The notes under the pieces are model-generated. The model was not told where the DNA came from and ran no database searches. It saw nothing but the letters and a program-made list of their open reading frames with translations. Source: Polyangiaceae bacterium (lineage in GTDB: Bacteria > Myxococcota_A > Polyangia > Polyangiales > Polyangiaceae). Taken from it: a stretch of DNA of 64,000 nt. Below are positions 57,517 through 64,000 of this stretch, in pieces (position 1 is the stretch's first letter; the number at the start of each line of letters is the position of its first letter). The DNA is taken from positions 1-64,000 of the forward strand of contig JADJXL010000028.1 of NCBI GenBank assembly GCA_016715885.1, read 5' to 3'. Position numbers and translations under genes: made by a program.

Positions 57517-60318
57517 TCAAGAAGACGAGACCCTGAATGGACGACCAGGAGACTGCCGCCGCGGCAAAAACTTACGATCGAAGATGCGCACGCGACGAAC
57601 GAAGAGATCCAAGAGAAAAACCGCGATCGCTGCATAGATGAAGCGCGGCCACAGTTCTTCGTGATACGTCACCTTCTCGCCGGCTGCGGCGAATATCGCC
57701 TGCACGTTCGGAGGATCCATCGCGCCTCCGGTCGCTCGAGCGGCCTTCTCCATCGACGCGATGTCCGGCTCGAAGCCCGCGTACTCCTTGGGATACGGAT
57801 TCGACACGTGCCCGAAGCTCACGGCGACCTGCTTCAGCTCGCCCCCCTCGGTTTGTCGCAGATGCTCGGCACGCAGCAAGAATGATCCGTACTTGTCGAT
57901 CGGATGATCCACTTCGTACCGGCCAGGAGCCGTCTGCTTGAAGTCTACGACCGTGGTTTGTCCTCCAGGCTCGGGACCAACGATGCTGAGCCGCGACGTC
58001 AGGTTGTTCTCGAAGCGTTCATCCGCGCCAAACGCATCGACCGACGCACGCAAGCGCCCGCCCGTGACCTCGGCCTTCATGTCGAGCTCACGCCGATGCT
58101 TTTGCCGCATGTGCTCGCGTACGAGCTGCCCCCAGAACCGCTCGAATCCCGGCCACCTGAGCCACTCGACGGCCCAGCGCGACTTCACGTCGCTCGTCCA
58201 CGCCAGCGTCCAACCAAGCCCCACACGCCAGCGCGCGAGGATCGGCTCCTGCGTGTCGCTCTGAAGCAGCTCCTGCGCCGGAGTCGGCTTCATCTTGGTC
58301 GAAACGTAGCCGTGCAGGTTTGGCGCGGTACGCACGTCGATGCCTCGCAAGAACGCCGCGTCGCCCACTTGCGTGACGGGGAACCACTCCTCGACGGCCG
58401 CTGCACGCGCGATCATCTCCGTCTCTTTCGTGAAGATTCGCGGCAAGCTGTTGGCATCCATGACCGCGTGGTACCGACCACCACCCACGTCCGCGATCAT
58501 CTTCAAAAGCTGCTCGTCGACATCGCCACCGAGGCCCACGGTCGTCACCGTGATCGACTCGGCGATCATGCCCGAAACGAGGTCGCGAATGCCCGCATTC
58601 GGCGCTTTGCCATCCGTCAAGAGCACGCAGTGCTTCTTGCGCGCCTGCGTGACGGTGAGGTCTTGATACGCCGCATCGAGCGCGGGAAAAATCTCCGTGC
58701 CGCCACCTGGCGTGATGCGCGCGATGTCCGCCCCTATGCGTGAACGATTGCGTGCCGGCTGCATCTTCACGTAACGCGTCGGCGCCGTATCGAACGCGAT
58801 GACCTCGAGCAAGTCGTCCGACGAAAGCACCTGTGCGGTCGCTTTTGCCGCTGCTTTGGCCATCTCGAGCGGCAAACCCGTCATCGACCCCGAACGATCG
58901 ATGACGAGCACCATCGCCACGCTCGGCATCTCCTTCTTGCGCTCATTGTCCATGCGCACGGGCAAGATCCGCTCGATGGTCGTGTGATACCAGCCGCCCA
59001 AGCCGTAGCCCGCTTCGCCCCCGGAAAACAAAAATCCGCCGCCGAGATCCCGCACGTACGTCTCGATGAGCTCCTGCGCTTGCAAGCTCACCGCATCCTT
59101 CGGCGTATCGCTCAAGATGACGAAATCGAAACGTTCCATCTCCTTCAGCGACCCCGGAAAACCCGCCGGAGGACGCACATCGACCTCGAATTGCTGCGCC
59201 GTCAGAGCACTCGAGAGCGGTCCCGCATGTTGCGGCGTGCCCTCGACGTACAGCACCGAAGGACGACCGGGAACATCGATCGTCGTCGCGTAGCGGTTGT
59301 TCTCTTTGAACTTGTCAGCCGGGATCTCGTCGACTTCCAGCGCGTACGTGACCTGCCCGGCGATGCGCACGACGCTCTTGAAGACGACATCGTTTGGACC
59401 TGCAACGAGATCGATCTGCTTGACGCCGTCGAGTCCGTTGAGGGCTTCACCTTGGTAGAGACGAACCCGCGCCTTCGTCGCGCGCGTAGCGTAGATGTCC
59501 GCGTGAACTGCGAACGTTTCGCCCACCTTCACGCGCTCGGGCATCTTCAGCTCGCGCACGGCGACTTCCGGTGGAGCGGGGCGACGGTACGGCACCGTGA
59601 AGAGTTTGACCCCGAACGCCTTGGCTCGATTCGCCTCGGCCAAAACGTCGCCTTCGGTTTGCACGCCATCGCTGAAGAGCACGGCGCGCTTCAGATAGCC
59701 TTGCGGATACAGCCCGTAGGCAAGCTGAAGCGCAGCTTGCAAGTTCGAGCCTGCGCCGAGATCCTTCGCAGCTTTGCCGCTTTCGTCACGATGCCGTTCG
59801 ATCAGTGGAGGCTTGGGTTTGTCCTCGTCGGTTTCGCCGGGCGGAACGGCCCGAGGCCGCTCGGCAAACGTCACGAGCTCGACGACGCTGTCCTGCGGTT
59901 TGTCCTTCCAAGCTTGCTCCAACGCCGCTCGTGCATCGGCAAGCGATTCGTCGGTCACCGAATCGGACACGTCGACGATGTAAACCGTGCACGTCTTCTC
60001 GGTCGTCGCCGTACGTGCGAGCCGAGACAAACCCAACGCGACGAGCACGACGAACGCGATGCGCAAGAGCACGGAGATCACGCGCTGCTGCCACGGCAAG
60101 TCCGCGAGCGACTGCGACAAGACGCCTACGAACCACGGCGCCAGAAGCACCGCGCCGAGCATCTTCGGATTCAGCAGCTCGTAGGTGATGCCGTTACGCA
60201 CCCAGCTCAACGTGGGGTCCGGATGCAGAAGGACAAACCGGCGGTAGGCCCAGAACAGGATCCCCGCAAGCGCTACGCAGGTGATGGTCCAAGCGACGAT
60301 GCGGAAGCGCCTACTCAT
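57517..60318 (-). CDS. Large VWA-domain membrane protein
   Basis: 933 residues from ATG 60318, which overlaps the upstream stop by four bases (ATGA). Two or three membrane segments lie near the N-terminus (about 8-25, 52-70, 78-98), followed by a VWA-like segment with VYIVDVSDSVTDESL (116-120 DVSDS). A class I amidotransferase-like region has VLYVEGTPQHAGPL and GGGFLFSGGEAGYGLGGWY. A full VWA domain has the MIDAS motif VLVIDRSGSMTGL (near 480) and TVTTVGLGGDVDEQLLKMIA. A last membrane segment is near the C-terminus (AAIAVFLLDLFVRRV). It is the distal gene of the MoxR operon and is likely an envelope partner of the MoxR AAA+ machine. Confidence 0.92.
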   Translation of the reverse strand: MSRRFRIVAWTITCVALAGILFWAYRRFVLLHPDPTLSWVRNGITYELLNPKMLGAVLLAPWFVGVLSQSLADLPWQQRVISVLLRIAFVVLVALGLSRLARTATTEKTCTVYIVDVSDSVTDESLADARAALEQAWKDKPQDSVVELVTFAERPRAVPPGETDEDKPKPPLIERHRDESGKAAKDLGAGSNLQAALQLAYGLYPQGYLKRAVLFSDGVQTEGDVLAEANRAKAFGVKLFTVPYRRPAPPEVAVRELKMPERVKVGETFAVHADIYATRATKARVRLYQGEALNGLDGVKQIDLVAGPNDVVFKSVVRIAGQVTYALEVDEIPADKFKENNRYATTIDVPGRPSVLYVEGTPQHAGPLSSALTAQQFEVDVRPPAGFPGSLKEMERFDFVILSDTPKDAVSLQAQELIETYVRDLGGGFLFSGGEAGYGLGGWYHTTIERILPVRMDNERKKEMPSVAMVLVIDRSGSMTGLPLEMAKAAAKATAQVLSSDDLLEVIAFDTAPTRYVKMQPARNRSRIGADIARITPGGGTEIFPALDAAYQDLTVTQARKKHCVLLTDGKAPNAGIRDLVSGMIAESITVTTVGLGGDVDEQLLKMIADVGGGRYHAVMDANSLPRIFTKETEMIARAAAVEEWFPVTQVGDAAFLRGIDVRTAPNLHGYVSTKMKPTPAQELLQSDTQEPILARWRVGLGWTLAWTSDVKSRWAVEWLRWPGFERFWGQLVREHMRQKHRRELDMKAEVTGGRLRASVDAFGADERFENNLTSRLSIVGPEPGGQTTVVDFKQTAPGRYEVDHPIDKYGSFLLRAEHLRQTEGGELKQVAVSFGHVSNPYPKEYAGFEPDIASMEKAARATGGAMDPPNVQAIFAAAGEKVTYHEELWPRFIYAAIAVFLLDLFVRRVRIFDRKFLPRRQSPGRPFRVSSS

Positions 60319-62210
60319 ACCGTCACCCTCCGATGGTACGTGAGCCACTCGATCGCGGTCACGGCGAGCACGGCTGCGAGAAGGTAGATCCAGATCTCCC
60401 GTCGCACACCCACCTTGAACTCACCCACGGCACCTGCAGACCGCGTTCCCACGACGAGCTCCTTCGTCGGCGTGATCTCGCTCTCGCTTGCGTCGACCAA
60501 GTTTGCCGCAAACGAGCTCGTCTCTCCCGGCCCCGTGGACAGCTCGTAAAAGCCTGCAAGCTGGCCCAGAAAAACCGCACGGCCATCCTTGATGGGTACC
60601 GTCGTCGTCGACGCATCGGGCAACGTCAGCGTCGCCGTTTCCGCTGCAGATGACGCCGGGATCTGCCAAACCGAGCCCGTACGGAACGACGAGATGTACT
60701 GCACGTCCTCTTCGACGAAGTCGTTGATCACGTTGAGCACGAACATCGGCCACGAGATCCGCAGCGCAAAGTCCGTCTCCCGCACGTCCATCCCGAGCGC
60801 CACGAACTTCACCCCCGCTCGACGTCCCGCGATGAGCAACGCGCCCTTGTGACTCTTGCCGATGACCTTGTCTTCCTTCTCGCCTTCGAGCACACGCGCG
60901 CGCGCAACGTTCACGTCCGAAAGAATCGTGTAGCGCAGGATCGGATGCTTCTCGTCGAGCTCGTCGAAGCCGAGGCGCACCTGCGGATCGGTGTCTTCGA
61001 TGGTTTTACCAACCTTGAACGGCACGTTCTCGCCCGTCGGATTGAGGTAAAACAAGCCGCCACTTCCCGGCGCGACGTTCGGCGTGACTCCATCGAAAAT
61101 CGTCACATCGAACGTCCCTGCAGCCGGATACCGCGAAGGATCCACCGAGGTGACCTCGAGGTATTCGTCGAGCAAAAGGGCCGCTTCGAGGAACATGTTC
61201 CCCGTCGAAACGACTTGAATGCGCGCCCTGCGCCGCTCGGGCAAAAGCGCAAACGCTCGATCATCCGCGGGCAAGTCGTCCTGCACGTTCCCCGCGAGCG
61301 CGATCTTCGCTTCGAGGTTCTTCGATGCGCCCGAAAGGTTCGGATAGAAGCGCGGCAACCTTTCCTTGGGGCCCAAACGAAGGTTTGTTAGGTCCGTCAG
61401 TTGCCCATCACCAAAGAGCGAAATCTCGACGTCGGTCGGTTCGTCGTTCGTGTTGGTGACTTCCAACATCACCTCGTAACGCGACTTGTCGAGCGGGTAG
61501 CGACGCACGGAAAAACCCGTGATCGCCACGTTCTTCGATCGCTCACCGACCGGCATGTACGAAAGACGCACGTTACCAAGGTCGACATTTGCAGCTTCGC
61601 TGAGCGACGTTCCGAGCGCCCCATCCGATACGACGATGATTTCGGGCGACGACAACTTACGCAGCGTATCGGCCGCAAACCTGAGCGCTCGAGGGAAGTC
61701 GACACGCGCATCGGTCGGACGAATGGCCGCGACGGCTGCTTCGAGGTCCGGGATCTCGCTCGTCATCGTCGACAGCGGCGTGACGGCCGCATCCATTTGC
61801 GCGACGAGCATGCGGTCCGTACCGGACAAACCTCGCACGAGCCGCTTCACTTCTTCCTTGGCGGCATCGATACGCGTCGGCGCAACATCGACCGCTTTCA
61901 TGCTCGCGCTGGCATCGACGAGCACGACGATGTTCCGCCCTTCGAGGATATTTGCGGCGGGGCGTGGATCACCGAGCGCGAGCAGCAGCAGAGCCAAAAG
62001 CGCGAGCTGAAGCAGCAGCGAAAAGAGGCGTTTCAACTGCGAAAAGAGGCTCGTGGCTTCTTTGTCGCGCAGAATGCGTTCCCATATTTTCTCGAATGGA
62101 ACGGCAACCGGCCTACGACGCAGCTTGAGAATGTAAAAAACGACGACGACGGCACCGGCGAGAGCACCGATTTGCAACAAAGTGGCCAGGGGGACGCCGA
62201 CGAAGTGCAT
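60315..62210 (-). CDS. BatA-like VWA membrane protein
   Basis: 631 residues. N-terminal BatA-type region with two membrane segments (about 8-28 and 62-80) and FYILKLRRRPVAVPFEKIWERI, as in the aerotolerance-operon N-terminal domain. The VWA domain follows: IVVLVDASASMKAVDVAPTRIDAAK (DASAS at 99-103), DRMLVAQMDA and IIVVSDGALG. The middle is beta-rich and a membrane segment closes the C-terminus (IWIYLLAAVLAVTAIEWL). The start overlaps the DUF58 stop by one base and its end overlaps the next gene by four bases, so all are translationally coupled. The protein likely binds metal-dependently to a partner in the envelope; function not known in this lineage. Confidence 0.93.
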   Translation of the reverse strand: MHFVGVPLATLLQIGALAGAVVVVFYILKLRRRPVAVPFEKIWERILRDKEATSLFSQLKRLFSLLLQLALLALLLLALGDPRPAANILEGRNIVVLVDASASMKAVDVAPTRIDAAKEEVKRLVRGLSGTDRMLVAQMDAAVTPLSTMTSEIPDLEAAVAAIRPTDARVDFPRALRFAADTLRKLSSPEIIVVSDGALGTSLSEAANVDLGNVRLSYMPVGERSKNVAITGFSVRRYPLDKSRYEVMLEVTNTNDEPTDVEISLFGDGQLTDLTNLRLGPKERLPRFYPNLSGASKNLEAKIALAGNVQDDLPADDRAFALLPERRRARIQVVSTGNMFLEAALLLDEYLEVTSVDPSRYPAAGTFDVTIFDGVTPNVAPGSGGLFYLNPTGENVPFKVGKTIEDTDPQVRLGFDELDEKHPILRYTILSDVNVARARVLEGEKEDKVIGKSHKGALLIAGRRAGVKFVALGMDVRETDFALRISWPMFVLNVINDFVEEDVQYISSFRTGSVWQIPASSAAETATLTLPDASTTTVPIKDGRAVFLGQLAGFYELSTGPGETSSFAANLVDASESEITPTKELVVGTRSAGAVGEFKVGVRREIWIYLLAAVLAVTAIEWLTYHRRVTV

Positions 62211-63151
62211 TATCGGAGAAACCCTCCGCGGCGAAAGACGCGCAGAATCAATTCATCGAACGACGCATCGACATCGGCGCGAAAATAACTCACTTGGCGG
62301 GACGTACAAAACCGCTGCACTTCCTCCAAATAAGTCTCATATGCCTGTTGATACTTTTCGAGCACCTTGGCCGTCACCGTGACTTCGCGTTCCGCGCCCG
62401 TTTCGCAATCGTACACGCGCACGTCGCCTCGCATTTCGGGACGACCGTCTTTCGGATCGACGATGTGAATGACGTACGGCTCGAAACGATTGAAGCGCAG
62501 CACATTGATGCCTCGCTCGAATCCTTCGGGATCGTACAGATCACTGAGAAGGACCGCGAGACCTTTGCGTTTGTGCTGAGCGACGAACGTTTTCATCGCT
62601 TCGCCGAGGTCGGTTTCGCCTTCGCCCTTTGCATCGGACAAGAAGCGAAAAATGCGAAAAATGCGCGCTTTGCCGCGGGTCGTCGGCATGCGTCCGCTGA
62701 TTTCGTCGGTCGCCGTGACGATGGCAATCCGGTCGAGATTGGCCAGACCAACGTACGCCAGCGCCGCACAAAGCCGTTTGGCCTGACGAAGCTTTTGCCC
62801 ATCGCCAAACCCCATGGAAGACGACGTGTCCAAAATGAAATAAATGGACAAATCCTCTTCTTCTTCGTACAGGCGAATGAGCAACCTATCGAAACGCTGA
62901 TAAGCGTGCCAATCGAGGTAGCGGATGTCGTCGCCGGCCGTGTAATCGCGATGGTCGGCGAATTCGATGCCCGAGCCGGTTTTCTTCGTACGACGCTCGG
63001 CCCGCATCGCGCCTGAAAAGACGCGTTTGCTGACCATGGCGAGATAATCGAGCTTGCGCTGGAATTCGTCGTCGAAAAGGTCGTCATCACCCGCGGCCGC
63101 ACGCGAGCCCCCAGCGCGATCCCGTATCCCGAGAAACTCGAGCACTCCCAT
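62210..63151 (-). CDS. DUF58 protein (MoxR-associated)
   Basis: 313 residues. DUF58 hallmarks: SGAMRAERRTKKTGSGIEFADHRDYTAGDDIRYLDWHAYQR, read in parts as GSGIEFADHRDYTAGDDIRY and LDWHAYQRFDRLLIR, then DLSIYFILDTSSSMGFG, a VWA-like fold with the DTSSS metal motif, and GLAVLLSDLYDPEGFERGI. DUF58 proteins nearly always accompany MoxR ATPases and are thought to recruit client proteins. It has no membrane segment. The preceding moxR stop is 12 bases away and the next gene overlaps by one base. It is the second gene in the operon. Confidence 0.95.
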   Translation of the reverse strand: MGVLEFLGIRDRAGGSRAAAGDDDLFDDEFQRKLDYLAMVSKRVFSGAMRAERRTKKTGSGIEFADHRDYTAGDDIRYLDWHAYQRFDRLLIRLYEEEEDLSIYFILDTSSSMGFGDGQKLRQAKRLCAALAYVGLANLDRIAIVTATDEISGRMPTTRGKARIFRIFRFLSDAKGEGETDLGEAMKTFVAQHKRKGLAVLLSDLYDPEGFERGINVLRFNRFEPYVIHIVDPKDGRPEMRGDVRVYDCETGAEREVTVTAKVLEKYQQAYETYLEEVQRFCTSRQVSYFRADVDASFDELILRVFRRGGFLR

Positions 63152-63163
63152 GGCAAAAACGTC

Positions 63164-64000
63164 CTACTCGGTATCGGGAAGGTGCTTGATGATGGTCTTG
63201 AGAATATCGTCCGTTTTCACGCCTTCGGCTTCGCCTTCGAAGTTGAGCAGCACGCGATGCCGCAGCGCAGGCAAACAGATGGCTTTCACGTCGTCGATCG
63301 ACGCCGCAAATCGTCCCTCGAGAAGCGATCGAATCTTCGCCGCGAGCAAAAGCGCCTGCGCTCCACGCGGAGACGAACCGAACTTGACGAATCGCTTGAC
63401 GACATCCAGCGACTTTTCCGCAGGATGCGTCGATTGGAGCAATCGCACCGCATAATCTTGCACGTGCCGCGCCACGGGCACTTCACGCACGAGCTTCTGC
63501 ATGCCGATGATTTGCTCACGACTCATCACGGCCTTCGCTTCGGGAGCCGCCACGCCCGTCGTCCGATCGAGAATCGAATGCAGCTCGTCTCGCCCGGGGA
63601 AACCCACGTGCAGCTTGAAGAAAAAGCGGTCGAGCTGCGCTTCGGGAAGCGGATAGGTGCCTTCGCTTTCGAGCGGGTTTTGCGTGGCCAAAACGAAAAA
63701 TGGTTGGTCGAGCGGATAACTCGACTTCGCCACCGTCACGCGATGTTCCTGCATGGCTTCGAGCAGCGCGCTTTGGGTTTTCGGCGTCGCGCGATTGATT
63801 TCGTCGGCGAGCACGATGTTGGCGAAAATCGGACCCTTGCGGAATGAAAAATTCCGCTGCCCGCCGGCACCTTCGTCGATGACCGTCGTGCCAATGATGT
63901 CCGCCGGCATCATGTCCGGCGTGAACTGAATGCGGGAAAACTGAAGATTGAGCGCTTGTGCAACCGTGCGCACGAGCATCGTTTTCCCGAGACCCGGCAC
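63164..64000 (-). CDS. MoxR-family AAA+ ATPase, 5' part cut off by the window
   Basis: 278 residues visible; the N-terminus is beyond 64000. The visible start is the Walker A loop VPGLGKTMLVRTVAQ, then IGTTVIDEG, Walker B NIVLADEINRATPKTQSALLEAMQE, sensor VLATQNPLESEGTYPLPEAQLDRF and a C-terminal helical lid (RGAQALLLAAKIRSLLEGR, LPALRHRVLLNFEGEAEG). These fit MoxR AAA+ proteins, which use ATP to remodel partner proteins. It is the first gene of the operon with the DUF58, BatA-like and large VWA proteins. The promoter lies outside the window. Confidence 0.96.
   Translation of the reverse strand: MPGLGKTMLVRTVAQALNLQFSRIQFTPDMMPADIIGTTVIDEGAGGQRNFSFRKGPIFANIVLADEINRATPKTQSALLEAMQEHRVTVAKSSYPLDQPFFVLATQNPLESEGTYPLPEAQLDRFFFKLHVGFPGRDELHSILDRTTGVAAPEAKAVMSREQIIGMQKLVREVPVARHVQDYAVRLLQSTHPAEKSLDVVKRFVKFGSSPRGAQALLLAAKIRSLLEGRFAASIDDVKAICLPALRHRVLLNFEGEAEGVKTDDILKTIIKHLPDTE

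Noticed and set aside
58984..60387. A long plus-strand open frame opposite the large VWA gene
   Set aside because: Its sequence is an antisense shadow of a recognised coding gene (His/Arg-rich, no domain).

Overview
The window is high-GC chromosomal DNA that looks like a large-genome myxobacterium (phylum Myxococcota, probably order Polyangiales). The main signs are many Cys-rich or Gly-Gly-rich secreted lipoproteins, several Ser/Thr protein kinases and sigma-54 activators, DUF2330 and DUF4331 families, and a MYXO-CTERM-like tail. This placement is inferred from gene content; no 16S gene is present.

Layout. 1-1758 holds a frameshift-riddled heavy-metal RND pump pseudogene. 1700-13971 is a DUF2330 gene cut in two: its C-terminal part lies at 1700-3166 and its N-terminal part at 13715-13971, both on the minus strand. 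The 10.55 kb between them is a genomic island with a large serine recombinase at one end (11812-13599) and a TGCAAG repeat at both junctions. Joining the two halves across TGCAAG restores the reading frame. The island cargo is three small proteins (one GIY-YIG-like with a Cys/His tail), a two-gene operon of exported proteins, a PKD/RTX lipoprotein, an HEXXH metallopeptidase lipoprotein, and about 1 kb of non-coding DNA with clustered TGTCTC half-sites.

14145-23766 is a signalling block: a hybrid kinase, a REC-kinase, a GAF-kinase, a lipoprotein, a 1-Cys-type peroxiredoxin and a sigma-54 activator. 23776-33002 carries an Alg13/Alg14-like glycosyltransferase pair with palindromic repeats run into its 5' end, a choice-of-anchor lipoprotein, an AAA-PD-(D/E)XK ATPase, an Rpn-like nuclease, and a DUF4331-DUF4331-TPR operon. 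33210-40614 has a kinase-TPR receptor, a lipoprotein behind a sigma-54-type promoter, a kinase coupled to a sigma-54 AAA activator, and a 34-residue lysine-rich microprotein.

40715-47597 looks like an envelope glycolipid/phospholipid locus: a GT-C-like membrane protein, a CDP-alcohol phosphatidyltransferase, an RND/MMPL exporter (one frameshift) and a GT4 glycosyltransferase. 47707-51105 holds a 35-residue hydrophobic peptide, a repeat lipoprotein and a GH172-like lipoprotein. A tRNA-Pro(UGG) lies at 51127-51200. The minus-strand remainder holds a DPP-IV-like peptidase, a CNNM/CorC-type protein, a homocysteine methyltransferase-like protein lacking its zinc cysteines coupled to gshA, and a MoxR-DUF58-BatA-VWA operon running off the right edge.
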